This document shows positions 1 to 11,530 of a DNA stretch of 64,000 bases, in pieces (position 1 is the stretch's first letter; each line of letters begins with the position of its first letter). The stretch is from Zygnema cylindricum (Eukaryota; Streptophyta; Zygnematophyceae; Zygnematales; Zygnemataceae): contig JBBHKE010002528.1 in NCBI GenBank assembly GCA_037447655.1, positions 62,001 to 126,000 on the forward strand, in the 5' to 3' direction. The notes beneath the pieces were generated by a model that was given only the letters and a program-made list of their open reading frames with translations, was not told the origin of the DNA and ran no database searches. Made by a program: the position numbers and the translations under genes.

Positions 1-835
1 CAAAGTTGACCTTTTGTACAGAAGCTCTCTAGGAGAGGGGGTCCTCTCTTCTAATTTTTCTAAGTCCTATCTCTCTCACAGACTCTATCTACTGATGTAC
101 GGAACCAATCAGAATTGAGTTCGGTACGCAAAAGTACAGCTGCCGGTGTACTTTAGGTACGGACATTGTACGACATGGCCTAAATGTCGACACATGTCAA
201 ATCCGGATTCGGTGCCATAATCTCCGGAGATTCCACGATCCAACGGAATTTCGCCACGCGTCATCCGATGTGGCGATGGCCACAAACCGCCGAAATCTTC
301 CTCCACGATCTCGGCGCTAATTCCGGCCGTCCGATTAAATTCGGATTTAATCGTAGCCGTAATAAATACATGCGCGATATTTGTTTCAATTACAAAACAA
401 ATGCGCGGTATTGATTTCGAGTCCGTACCGTAATCCGTACTTTATATTTTACCAGATCTATGTATGCCGTAATCTGTTATAGTTAAATGAATTATCGTAC
501 GTATACATATTTAAATAACTATCAAACTATATATTACGTAACATTCATCCTAGACTTAACGGCTAAGGCTACCGGCTACATCCTGTCTGCCGGCCGGTAG
601 GTACAAGGATCAAATCCTGCCGCCGGCACATACCTTTTAAATAAATAAACCCTAATATAAAATTCCCGTAAACCTCAGGATAGCCAAGGTAGCCATGGCT
701 CTAGCTTCCTCTCCAATTTCTCAGTGACTGCGACAAGTTTGAGAGTTGGAGAGAGAAGTTAGAGATAGACTGCCTCGGCTTCTATATTTCTTTTCACACC
801 TAGAAAATAGTAATAAAAACCATTAGTTTTTACAG
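1..835 (+). repeat. 5' LTR-like repeat, truncated at both ends
   Basis: This stretch aligns by eye, with many differences, to 4122-4990 further right. The shared landmarks occur in the same order: a 'gaccttttgtaca' block, a 'caatctccgga'-type block, 'ccatgg', 'gcgacaagtttg' and 'cctagaaaata'. The two copies flank integrase-like sequence in direct orientation, as the two LTRs of a retrotransposon do. The left end lies outside the window. The right end stops at about 835, where integrase coding sequence starts at once, so the primer-binding site, gag, protease and RT/RNase H have been lost. The two copies differ a lot, which suggests an old insertion. Confidence 0.6.
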
Positions 836-840
836 TTTTC

Positions 841-1787
841 GTGGATTTCCTTACGAAAATGGCCCATTTATTACCTACGACAACCACAACTACAGCTCGC
901 AACGTGGCATACTTATTCTTTCGAGAGATTTTACGTCATCACGGGCTTCTGAAAAAGATCATGAGTGATCATGATAGAAAATTTGTCAGTCACTTTTGGA
1001 AAAGTCTGTTCGAGTCGTGTGGAATGCAGTTAGCCACGCCACAGCGTACCACCCTCAGACTGACGGTCAGACCGAAAGGATAAAAAGAACATTAGAAGAG
1101 GCTTTAAAGGCTTATGTGTTGATGCACCAAACAAATTGGGTAAACCATTTGACGGCGATTGAACTGGGGTACAACAAGGATGTACACTCGTCCACTAACG
1201 CTACGCCATTCTCTCTAAATGAGTTACCACTTATTCTTCCCCAAAACCCATTGGTCACCGATTGCCCCACACCTGGCGCTATGGACTTTGCGCAAACGCT
1301 GCAAGCGAATCTCGATATAGCCGCAAAAGTCCTCCAACAGGCAAAGGATCGTTAAAAGTCACATGCCGATGCTCACCGAATGGACATCGCCTTTAGTATG
1401 GGTGACAAGATTCGCCTTAACATGGCAAACATGTCATTTCCAAGTGACCTCGTAAAGAAATTGGCGTTGAGATTTACACGACCATTCACGGTCCTTTCCA
1501 AAGTGAGCAAGGTGGCTTACAAATTTGATATTCCAAGGGAATGGCAAATACCTAATGTGTTCCACGATTTCCTACTCAAGCCGTTTTGCGACCTCGATTC
1601 CATTTTTCCTAATCGCTGACCATACTCCCCTTTACCGCTAATTCAAGGTACCTCGGATTAATACGAGGTGGAGAAAATTTTGGAGTCGCGTCGACTACGA
1701 AGTTTCAACTCCACGCAATATCAAGTGTGGTGGAAAGGCTACGATAATGAGGACGATTCTTAGGTGGATGAAAATGATCTTCATTAA
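841..1787 (+). pseudogene. Ty3/Gypsy integrase core and chromodomain remnant
   Basis: This is the C-terminal part of a retroelement polyprotein. Frame one (841-about 1040) reads VDFLTKMAHLLPT, RHHGLLKKIMSDHDRKF and FWKSLFESCG, giving the first two acidic residues of a retroviral-type integrase. A frameshift near 1040 moves the homology to the frame of position 996, which reads TAYHPQTDGQTERIKRTLEE with the catalytic Glu. The same frame continues through a stop at 1353 into an integrase C-terminal domain (GDKIRLNM, FTRPFTVL, VFHDFLLKPF). After stops at 1617 and 1659 it reads a chromodomain (VEKILESRR, YQVWWKGY, EDDS-stop-VDENDLH), with a stop at 1761 where Trp is usual. The chromodomain points to the chromovirus lineage. 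No RT, RNase H or zinc-binding integrase N-terminus remains. The element is clearly dead. Confidence 0.85.
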
Positions 1788-2386
1788 TCCGATTTTCTTC
1801 ACTGGATTATCAAAGTGCGGACACTTAACATAACCGAAAAGGTAGTCCCACTAAGGGCAAAAAGGGAACGAATCCCAATATTGCAACAGTCGCAATCATT
1901 TTGGGGACTCGGCAAAGAAATGCAGCGGCGATGATATCGGACCGCAAGAGTATTGTTGCGCAACCATTAAAGCGCAGCATAGTAACGGCGCCATCACAGA
2001 ATCGCAGCGCCACCGCTGCGCTTACAGAAAATCGCTACCGCGTAGTTCTGAATCGCAACATTAGGGACGTCGAATCCTCGGTATCGTTGCAGTAGCGCAA
2101 TCTATGAACTGTTGGATGATGTGATACCCTCACATGTTGTGACCCTTGGAAGAGTCCAACTGTGAAACCCTGAACCCACTCAGCTAAAGCCGCCATTAGC
2201 CTTCGTGACCAATCTAGTTGTATCAGTTTGGAGAGCATCTCTCTCCGCACAGCTAGTTTACCCATACTTATCGAGTTGCCTGAACTATCTTCCATAACAT
2301 CATCCATGGCGTCTTCGTCATATCCCCCACCGAGAAGGAGGAGACTCGTACGGGTAGGTTAGGAAGATATACCCCGCCAGGATAGG
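1788..2386. other. Retroelement internal sequence, no intact ORF
   Basis: This lies between the chromodomain remnant and the acidic reading frame that follows. Short open frames exist on both strands, but none resembles a known family. It is most simply read as decayed internal or 3' sequence of the same retrotransposon. Confidence 0.4.
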
Positions 2387-2854
2387 TTGTTAGGTGAACC
2401 TAAGGTAATGGTAGAGGCAGAGCTAAGAAGATGGATGGTGGAAGAACGAGCGCACGGAGAGAGAGCTGGTAGCGAGGAAGAAGCAGCTGTAAGCACTGGA
2501 GGAGAGGGGTCAGAAAATATGCACGACCTTGAGTACAACCCACTTCGAGAAGGGGAATGTGAGGATGAAGAGGATCATGTGCTCTCAGACCCGGACGAAA
2601 CACAGCAGGAGCCGAGACCCCTACCAATAGAGGAGCGTGCCTTTGATTTGTCGGTGATGAGGGACCCTAACAAAGTGAGCAGCGCCAGCGAGCAGTCCTC
2701 GGAGAGCTGTAAAAAGAAGGGTGAATTGCAGTACCCGAGTGAGGATGATGTATTTGTCCTCCGACGAGAAGAAGGTGAAACTGAAGGGGAGAGTGAAAAG
2801 AGGAAGAAATGCACGATTAACTTTTTCACCTACCCCTCGATTCTCAACATCTGA
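2387..2854 (+). other. Acidic, low-complexity open frame inside the retroelement
   Basis: An open frame of 155 codons, very rich in Glu, Asp, Ser and Arg (for example GERAGSEEEAAVS and ECEDEEDHVLSDPDE). It lies downstream of the integrase and chromodomain and upstream of the presumed 3' LTR, where some plant Gypsy elements carry an extra ORF. I see no domain. It may be a real extra retroelement ORF or chance openness in purine-rich DNA. Confidence 0.3.
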
Positions 2855-3189
2855 ACCTCACCTTCAATTTTGCCAAATGGTTGTATTGGGATCTTTAGGA
2901 ATGGCCAGCAGCGTGGCGCACACGAAAACCTGGGGAACCAATCAATATCTTTGCCAGCGTGTGGTCACACACGGCGTGGAATTTTATGAGTACGAAGGAC
3001 TTAGGGGATAATCATAAGGGATATGTTCAGCTAAACCCTCATGCCTTACCATTCGTAGAAGTGGTCAAAGGCCACTACTGATACAGCGTGGATATTTTCG
3101 GATTGCTGCGCCAATATTACCCATGGGATGTCCATCTTCATGATATCATTTCGCGGTCTCAAGTCAAACTCGAGGTATGAACACTCAAA

Positions 3190-3638
3190 CTGGCTCGAAA
3201 GAATGCTCTGCAGCAAGCGCGAGCTGCCACGAAATTAATTTTATTTAAATTGAAGGAAGTACCTCGGTGGGAACCGACAAACAAGGTGGCAGCAGAAGCC
3301 CCACAAATCGCAACACCTGAAGCTCCACAAAGTCCAGCACGCGAAGCACCTGCACCTGAGGTCGCCCCTCCACAACGAGAAGTGCCAGGAGCTACACCGC
3401 AAGATGAAGAGGACCAACTACAAGAGCGGATCGTTTGGAGACGCTTAGAAGCGGCGGATCACCACATTGCGCTTTTGGAGACCCGGTGCGAGAAACTCCA
3501 AAATTAATTGAACACCCTGCGAAGGAGTTCGAGGAGTACGAAGAAGAAATATATGAGATACTCCGCCATCTCTCGTTACCCCGAGTAAGTAACATTCAGT
3601 GGGACGTTGAATCCTTAGAGGGAGGTACTATGACATAG
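3190..3638 (+). other. Pro/Ala-rich and coiled-coil-like open frames before the 3' LTR
   Basis: A frame open from about 3180 to 3507 encodes a stretch rich in Ala, Pro and Glu (EAPQSPAREAPAPEVAPP) followed by a likely helical segment (RRLEAADHHIALLETRCEKL). An overlapping frame to 3638 continues with EFEEYEEEIYEILRHL and ends at 'gggaggtactatgacatag'. The two frames probably belonged to one reading frame broken by an indel near 3500. The position between pol and the 3' LTR fits an accessory retroelement ORF. I do not recognise it. Confidence 0.3.
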
Positions 3639-5300
3639 ATACAGAGTTCTGAACATTGTATTTAGAAATAAAGCTGCTGTAGTTGCAGTTTTAGAGCAGC
3701 TCAGCTGCGATGCCAAACTAGCGTAGCGATGCCAGACTAGCACAGCATAACAACGTAGCGTAGCTAAAACTCTTTGTGCTCCATTGCCCACATAAATCAC
3801 AGATCCAAGAAGAAGCTAATCTACGTAGTGCCGACTCCAACTTGATATAAACCCAAATGATTGACCCTTTGACAAACAGAACCCCAATACAACTTCACCC
3901 CTGTGAAATAATACTTTCTGTGTGCTTAGTTCCACCACAAAATGCAAAGTTAGAATATGAGATTTGGACACAATCACCCACTTTCACTTTCCCGTAGAAA
4001 AGCAGCCACCGTGGCAGACATAAACTCTAACCGTCTACATCCCTGTGTAGCCTGGACTCCCTTGAGTTTGCAACAAAAAGAATCAGGGAAAATGGTCAAG
4101 TAAATTGATAGTTATGAATGGTCAAAGATGACCTTTTGTACAGGAGCTAGCTCAGAGAGAGGGTGCTACCTACTAAATTTTCTAAGTCCAATTCCCCCTC
4201 TAAAACTCTATCTTTTGAAGTACGACACCAATCAAATTACTGTGTTGTATATAAAAGTACAGGTGTTGTTGTACTTTCTGTACGGCCATTGTACAACATG
4301 GCCAAAATGTCGACACGTGTCAAATCAAGATTTGTTCCCGCAATCTCCGGAGTTCCCGTAATCCAATGTTATCATGCCACGTTTCATCTGACGTGGCGAT
4401 GATCGTAAAATGCCAATAGTACCTCTTCCGTGAACAGGGCGCCTATCGCGACCGTCTGATAAAAAACGGCTATAATCCTAACTGCTGAAATTCGACGCGC
4501 GGTATTTGCTTCGCGGTCAAAACAAGTGGGCAATATCCGTTTTATAAAAACATTTAAACCGTACTCGGTACTATCTAAAACTGTATCCATGCACTACCTA
4601 ATTATTTCATGTTAAACGAATTTATCTACGTGGAACTATATAAATATTTATCATACCTCACATTGTCTAGCGCTAGTCCCAGACCTAACAAACAAAGCTA
4701 ACGGCTACGTTGACGGACCGTAGGTTCCAGGAATAATTCCTTTTCCGTCAATATTTTTAGTAAACCTATCTGTTTTCCTTCCTGTCCTCTTTGGACACCC
4801 TAGGAAGCCATGGATCTAACTCCTCTTCTAGTCTTCAGTGATTGCGACAAGTTTGGGGACTCGAGTGAAGAGTTAGAGAAAAGTTGTCACTGTCCCCTTT
4901 TTGCCTTTTACTTTACAAACCCTAGACCTAGAAAATACTTAAATTTCAAGAGTAGTTGTATATCTACGTCGCAGAATGTAGATTGGACTCTATTGTTATA
5001 GAAGACAGTTTGGATAGATCGTGGTTGACCGAGAAGGTTCATTTGTAGATAAGTGTAGTACCAAGTTGACTAGAAGCCGATTAGCTTAAATATTCTAATA
5101 TACTTAGTGAAAGGACTAACTCTTTCGAGTAGACTTTCGCAGCGAGCTTTCAACCTTATAATTCCTTCCCGATAAATAAAGCTCAACTCTTTTCTGTGAA
5201 CGTTGTGTGACTCTGCTCTTGCTACGAGTGAATCCTAGGGGTTATTTCGTTGTGCATTGTGAACGAGGTGTGATTACCTCGTCCATTTTACATACTCCTA
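3617..5300 (+). repeat. 3' LTR region with polypurine tract
   Basis: A purine run at 3617-3625 (agagggagg) sits where a plus-strand primer is expected, and an LTR could start at about 3631. The part from 4122 to 4990 aligns with the 5' LTR-like copy at 1-835. An AATAAA at 5175-5180 may be the element's poly(A) signal. The outer edge near 5300 is a guess, because the matching part of the left copy was deleted. No target-site duplication could be checked, since the left LTR end is outside the window. Confidence 0.45.
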
Positions 5301-6163
5301 GAAGATGGACTAGATGTCATCCAATTTTTTTTTCTATATCTATAAATCCGAAAAATTAATATTGCCATGTGGCTTTTGCTAAGAAACCTTTGTGTCTTTC
5401 TGATGTGGAGAGTGGTCACCCATGGCTGCCGCCAAAGTATTTGTTATATTAGTGATCATGGCTTGCCATATAGCATTCGAAATGGGATATTATTGTGGCG
5501 GCAATGACTAAATTAACATTGCAAAGTCGAAGGGTAGGATTTCCTCTCCTTTTTCCTTCTTTTCCGCCTTTATTAGTATGCGGTCCATCTATTTACACGT
5601 GTGATACGTAACGTCTGTAAGTAGGTTTTATATACGTGTTTTGATTTGAGTGGCTCCCCGTAAGTTGAGGATCTAATCTTTAAAATCGACGAAGATTTTG
5701 AAACCCACCAATTTTCTTTTCAAAATCTGTACTCGCGTATTATGTACGTGTACTTTCGCAATTTGAATTTGTGTTAAAAAAAAAAACCACAAAAAATAAC
5801 GCTTGAAACGTTGAAGCTAGAAGGAAGGCAAAAACCTTATTTCTTTTGGCAGGAATGGGAAAACTGTACTTATTTTTGTCAAAGATTTTAAGGTCACCTT
5901 GCCCCCCTCTAAAATCACGTGACTTTGGTGACGTGATAAATTTTTAATAGCGGTTGATCGAGGCAAGTATCTATCCTCAAGTTGTAGCCATTTTACTGGT
6001 TATGTGATAGTTAACTCACATTCGTGAGGCGGGTCTATCATTACAAAGGGGGATGGAGAGATTGCTTCGCGGATGAAAACCGAATTGTAATCGGACGGTC
6101 AATAATTTTTCCTGCATCGTGGAGAATTCTTATTTAATTATCTGTACTATACACCGTGAATCG
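5301..6163. other. AT-rich non-coding stretch
   Basis: No open frame or recognisable element was found. Just before the assembly gap, at about 6148-6163, is 'actatacaccgtgaatcg', which matches the outer end of the TA-flanked MITE family seen at 30870 and elsewhere. A copy of that family may therefore be interrupted by the gap. Confidence 0.3.
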
Positions 6164-6173
6164 NNNNNNNNNN
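6164..6173. other. Assembly gap (10 N)
   Basis: Ten consecutive N. The true length is unknown and no feature should be drawn across it. Confidence 0.98.
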
Positions 6174-6389
6174 ATAAAAGGTATTTTCTTGTTGTAAAGC
6201 ATTGCTTATCAAGTAGAGACGACTTTTTACATAAAGTTCGTCGTTCTGTAGCACAGAAAGACTTGGGTGAAGAGGTAAAACGTTAGCCAGCGGCCAATGC
6301 GCTACATATCACTAAACATCTTTGATTACCAAAAAATTCATAAAAGATCCAGACTTTTCTTTATTTCTTCGGCTCCGTCAGATAGAGAT

Positions 6390-6530
6390 TGAAGAGAGAG
6401 GTTGAGAGTTTTCTCAATGACTGCGACAAGTTTGAGAGTTGGAGAGAGAAGTTAGAGATAGACTGCCTCGGCTTCTTTATTTCTTTTCAGACCTAGAAAA
6501 TACTTAAAAAACCATTAGTTTCTACAAATC
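6390..6530 (+). repeat. Third LTR fragment of the same family
   Basis: About 115 bp (from 'tctcaatgactgcgacaa' to 'ccattagtttctaca') is almost identical to 713-830, the right end of the 5' LTR-like copy. It is much closer to that copy than either is to the 3' copy. This shows a separate, younger copy of the family nearby, probably a solo or fragmentary LTR. Confidence 0.75.
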
Positions 6531-8029
6531 ACTATACATCGCGTAACCGGCGACCGATTGCAAAATGGAGAAGTGGGTTCAGAAAGACACGATGTCTTGC
6601 TGCTTGAAATACATTTTTCAGCAGAGATGAACTATTCGTTACGAAATGTTGTTCTTTTATGGAAAATAACATGCGTATTGTTTCCCTACTATAGATCCTT
6701 GCTATGTTTGTTTTTTTTTGTTTTGGCTTTGTTTTAGGACGCGGTATCTCCTCTTATAAGGTTGTTAGGAATTCATTCCATGTCAAGTTGGAAGCATGTA
6801 GTTAAAAACCACGATAAAACCGTGAAAATAAAGTTGTATTTTTCTAGCTGGTTTTTAATTTTCTTATTCCTCCTTTATTTTGCAGATGCGGCACGTGCTG
6901 TACGGTTGATGAGGAGTATGAAGTGAGTGGAGGAGGTACAAAGTTTCCTCTTACAAGGTATGGCTAGTTTCTGATTAGGGTTTTGATCTCAAGCTGAGCT
7001 TCTTCAAATCAATTTTTCACCTTATGATATGACTGGACTGAGAAAATATAAACTTAATGGATATGCAGCTTATAGAGATGGAATCATAATCGATAAAATT
7101 CATAACAATTGCCCTAGAATAAAATTACTTGTAATCAATTAAACCTATTTTCTGGTTTTCATATTTTTTGGTTTTCTACAAGACTTATTCTGTTTTTGTA
7201 ACGGTGAGATACAGCAGCAACTGGACAACTTATGATAATTCCAAAAAAGAATCTCCGAGTTGAATCTCCGAGTTGTGCGTGCTCCACCAGTGAATAAAAT
7301 TGTAAGTTTTCAAAACTGTAAGGTATCAAGAAGGTTGGGCGTTGTAAAACGGATGATGGATAATCCTATGTGATGTTATGAGAAAGATATGGAGTCGCGT
7401 GTTTTCATTAAACTTTTTTTTTGCGTGTTCTATGTATTGCGACCCTGATTACCAGAAGTTTAAGTTTAAGAATATTTTTGAAGTTTTTTTTTTTTGGAGT
7501 TGGGAAACATTGTTGTTGAACTTCGGGGAGTTCACCTACAATGGTTGTTTCTGTGGCGTCAAGGGTATACAGCGTTAGCTTCTTTGATCATATTGTTTCT
7601 GATGGGTACAAATTGTGAAAAAACCAGTTAAGACAAAGAGAGTATTTTTTTGATTTTAGTTTAACATTTTGCATAGAGGTTTGCATAGAGGGTTACATGT
7701 TCTCCTTGTATTCTGTGAAAAAAACAATATGTTCACTCTGAATGTTGTCAAAAAATTTAATGGAGCAAGAGAAACTAAAAAGCACGATGGTAAACCAGCT
7801 GAGTCTGGGGGTACAAAAGGGGTGGCATGGCCAAAACAGAAAAAATAACAATAAAAAACAAAGAGAACTACGGGAACACAAAAAAAAAGAAAATAACAAC
7901 AAGAAATAAAAAAGCACCCAAACTCCAAATAAAAAATAAAAAGCACGGCAACTCTCAAAACCAAAAATACAACCCCTACCCAAACTCAATTAAATATCTA
8001 CGAAAAGCAACCCCGTAAGTCCCCCTAGC
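6531..8029. other. No gene recognised
   Basis: AT-rich DNA with poly-T and poly-A runs. Open frames at 7378-7578 (plus) and 7656-7989 (minus) are rich in Phe, Cys and Leu because of T-runs and have no domain. The right part grades into the 3' side of the LINE-like remnant on the minus strand. Confidence 0.35.
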
Positions 8030-8108
8030 CCGGGGGAGCACGTTGAGGGAGTTCCGGAACACGACGACGGTCCATAACCGCAACAGCCCATCGGAGAAGA
8101 ATAGAAAC

Positions 8109-9058
8109 CTACATTCGCTGTAAAGCCACAAAATGTAAAGCCACAGATAAGCGTTGGCGATAAAAAGAAGTAAAGACCGAAGGAGGAGGGCTCCCAAGTC
8201 CTCGGCGCTCAAATGCACGTCGAGCACAAGTATGGAGAAACTCGTTCAGTGCAACACCCAAACAACCAAAGATCTCGACAGCCATCGGAATAAAGTCATC
8301 CATAGGGTCCCGGTGGGCATAATCACGCTCCTTCGCCTTAGCGACATCACGACCTGCCACCCCAACATGTCGAGCCGTTGACCAACAACTGTAGCTGAAG
8401 TAGGGTTAGCTGAAGTAGGGTTTGCCAGAACAATATCACCGAAGATGCGACGGGCACCATTAAGCAAAACAACATCGATCCGACACGAGAGAATGATATG
8501 AAAAACCTCTCGACGCACAAAAAAGCCCCCTTCCGAAGCGATTGTCGCAATGGTGTCGCGAATAGTGTCATGCTCCTGGTTCAAATCTCCCCCATGGGAG
8601 CAACGAAGCAAATGGACACCATTGGGCCCCAAGACACGACCACATACACAAACAAGAGAGCCAAGTTAAAGAGGACGGGGGAGACCAAGGCGAAATCGGA
8701 GGGCGGTGGTGAATTGAGCAGGTGAAAATCGGAGAGTGGCCAAAATAGGTGTGGCGAAAAGCCAAGACCCAGAACCAGGTCCACCACAAGAGAGAAGACG
8801 GGCACGCGAAGAATCGGAGGAAAGCGCCTTGAGAAGGTCGGATTTAATGGCGGCGACAACCCGACCAGAAATTGATTCCTGGACACGCTTAACAGATTTT
8901 GTAACAAGGGTGGAGAAAATTGGCACGTCCACTAGGGCATGGGGAGGAAGAGAACGTGACGCGTCCAATAGAGATTGTTGGAAGGCGAACACACCGTCTG
9001 AAACCCGGGGGATAACAGTAGCTAGAACGGGGGTGTAGGTCTCTAAGTATGGGATCAC
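8109..9058 (-). pseudogene. C-terminal remnant of a LINE-like reverse transcriptase protein
   Basis: Read on the minus strand from 9058, the frame contains a segment like the region after the RT domain of non-LTR elements: SGSWLFATP, then FTTALRFRLGLP. After an in-frame TAA at about 8666-8668, the same frame gives a Cys/His cluster (CVCGRVLGPNGVHLLRCSHGG) followed by HDTIRD and DVVLLNGARR. A 15-bp duplication makes NPTSANPTSA. A frameshift near 8375 then moves the homology to another frame (RDPMDDFIPMAVEIFG and YRQRLSVALHFVALQRM), which looks like the end of the protein. No RT catalytic motif is in the window. The family assignment rests on pattern memory. Confidence 0.55.
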
Positions 9059-9059
9059 G

Positions 9060-9669
9060 GAACCGATGTTATTACACTAGTACTACACCCTGAAATCTGA
9101 TTTACCTCGTATCTTTAAAGATGGTTTATCACACGTTTTATAATAAAGTCGTTATTTTCTTGGTGGCTTTAAAAACGCTAATTTGGTCCTTGTTTTATTT
9201 TGGCTTTTGATCAAAGAAAAGTGTTAATGATATTTGTCGTTTGCCCTGACACCAACTGTTCAAGCTGTTCAATAATCCACATCATTAATAAGCTCAAATA
9301 AAAAAAGCGTTGGGATAAGCGTTCTTAGCTCGTGTGAAGTAGAAGGCAAAATGAAGGTGGAAATGTATGTAAGTCACCATAACTTCTTAGGATGGGTAAG
9401 ACGAATGGTCCTCACAGTAAGTATTTCTTCTCTGTTGTGTTGACCACCAATATTGTCATCTTCACAAATTGACACAATGAGTCCTTGCTTTAAGATAATC
9501 GCCCTCTTCCCTTGTAAACCCTTTACATTACAATACTTCGGGACATTAAGCATCTTATCATCATTCTGAATATTCTTGTCTACAAGCCCAATGTAAATTC
9601 TTCTTGCAGCTGCACTCTCAGTTTATTTTTTATCTCTCCATAAGATTTCATTTTCACAATTACAGAATA
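9060..9669. other. Intergenic stretch left of the hAT element
   Basis: No gene or clear repeat was seen. It ends at the left copy of the hAT target-site duplication. Confidence 0.35.
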
Positions 9670-9703
9670 GTTTTGAATAGTGTTGGGTATCAAGGACCCA
9701 TTG

Positions 9704-9812
9704 CCGATATTCGATATATATCGAATTTCAGGTACCCGATATTCGATATATCGCTTCGATATATCGAATTTCAAATTATCGCGATATATCGCTGATATAT
9801 CGTATCGACGAT
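9704..9812. repeat. Left subterminal palindrome cluster of the hAT element
   Basis: At least five overlapping copies of (T)CGATATATCG-type palindromes lie within 110 bp of the left end, including cgatattcgatatatatcg, tcgatatatcg, cgcgatatatcg and cgatatatcgat. hAT transposases bind repeated short motifs just inside the termini, so these are probable transposase-binding sites. A matching cluster lies at the other end. Confidence 0.7.
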
Positions 9813-10084
9813 ATATCGATGCTTCTTTAAAAAAAAAAAAAAAATCCCAGTCAATTCTCTGAAGAAGAGAAGGACCGGTGTGAAAGTGGTGGAGGATGTT
9901 TTTTTTTTTTTTCACGGAGACTGTGAACCGAAAACTGTGAATCGGAAATTGTTAATTGATTAATTGAGAACCAGAATTTGAGAAACGAAAACAAAGTGGT
10001 TTTGGAAACAAAAAAATGATTGGAAACTGAAAATTGAGAGGAATTATTTTCATGTGTATAGCTGTACCGTAAGCATTTGTGCTT

Positions 10085-10990
10085 TTGCTGCTGCAAGTGA
10101 TACTAGCTGCTGGCAGTGCTATTGCTGCTGCCAGTAGTACTAGCTACTTGCAGTACTACTGGAGCTGCCAGTATTAGTGCTGCCAGTAGTACTAGGTGAG
10201 CTGCTGGCAGTACTACTGCAGCTGCCAGTAGTATTAGTGTTGCCAGTAGTACTAGCTGCTGGCAGTACTACTGCAGCTGCCAGTAGTATTAGTGTTGCAA
10301 GTAGTACTAGCTGCTGGCAGTACTACTGCTGCTGGCAGTACTACTGCAGATGCCAGTAGTATTAGTGCTGCCAGCTAGTATTAGTGCTGCCAGTAGTACT
10401 AGGTAGTACTACTGCAGCTGCCAGTAGTATTAGTGCAGCTGCCAGTAGTATTAGTGTTGCCAGTAGTACTAGTTGTTGGCAGTAGTACTAGTGCTGCCAG
10501 TAGTACTAGTTGTTGGCAGTAGTACTAGTGTAGTACTAGTTGTTTGTAGTAGTACTAGTGCTGCCAGTAGTACTAACTGCTGGCAGTGTTACTGCTGCTG
10601 CCAATACTGTTGGCAGTGCTACTGTTGCTGCCAGCCAATAGTGCTACTGCTGCTGCCAATACTGCTGCCAATAGTGCTACTGCTGCTGCCAATACTGCTG
10701 CCAATAGTGCTACTGCCTGCTGCTGCCAATACTGTTGGCAGTGCTACTGTTGCTGCCAGCCAATAGTGCTACTGCTGCTGCCAATACTGCTGCCAATAGT
10801 GCTACTGCTGCTGCCAATACTGCTGCCAATAGTGCTACTGCTGCTGCCAATACTGCTGGCAGTGCTAGTGCTACAGCACTGCCAGCCAATAGTGCTACTG
10901 CTGCTGCTGCCAATACTGCTGGCAGCCAATACTGCTGGCAGTGCTACTGCTGCTGCCAGCCAATACTGCTGCTGCCAATAGTACTAGCTG
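10085..10990. repeat. GCTGCCAGTAGTACTAGT-type minisatellite inside the hAT element
   Basis: About 900 bp of degenerate short units built from 'gctgccagtagtactag' and, in the right half, 'gctgccaatagtgctactgct'. The array opens every frame on both strands and so produces spurious Ala/Leu/Ser-rich or Cys/Gln-rich open frames that should not be called genes. It sits between the left subterminal repeats and the AT-rich array. Confidence 0.9.
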
Positions 10991-11029
10991 AGGACACTAG
11001 TTACTCCAATTAATAAAAATAAAAATAAG

Positions 11030-11530
11030 AATAAGATTTTACAACTTGTACACTTCAAAAAATAATTAATAATAATAAGAATAAAAGTTCACATTTTATA
11101 CACGTTAAAAAAATAAAAAATAAAAATAATAATACAAACTCACATTTTGTACACTTCATTTAATGATTAATAAAAATAAGAATAAAAACTCACATTTTAT
11201 ACACTTCAAAAATTAAAAAATAAAAATAATAATCATAATTCTCATTTTGTACACTTCATAAAAATAATTAATAAAAATAATAGTAAAAGATCACATTTTA
11301 TACACTTCAAAAATAAATAAAAAATAATAATAAAAAAAATTCTCATTTTGTACACTTCCAAAAATAATTAATAAAAATAATAATAAAAATTATCATTTTG
11401 TACACTTCATAAAATAATTCATAAAAATAAAATTCAAAAATCACATTTCAAACACTTCAAAATATAACCCCTAAAAACAAGAATTAAAATTCACATTTTA
11501 TACACTTCAAATAGTATTTAATAAAAATAG
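11030..11530. repeat. AT-rich tandem array with a conserved 'cattttgtacacttca' block
   Basis: Roughly ten units, about 50 bp apart, each carry a version of cattttgtacacttca followed by a run of A and T (aataattaataaaaataataa). The block recurs near 11142, 11240, 11342, 11393 and 11492. The AT part varies in length. The array lies 3' of the transposase gene within the hAT element. Confidence 0.8.

Noticed and set aside
184-414. Open frame in the left LTR-like repeat
   Set aside because: No domain was found, and the aligned copy at 4163-4402 has a different protein in that frame.
10177-11013. Long open frames rich in Ala, Leu, Ser or Cys on both strands
   Set aside because: They follow the phase of the short tandem repeat and exist in several frames at once; they are by-products of the minisatellite.
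11030-11530. Regularly spaced repeats resembling a CRISPR array
   Set aside because: The spacers are simple A/T runs of varying length, the setting is a eukaryotic transposon, and no cas genes are present.
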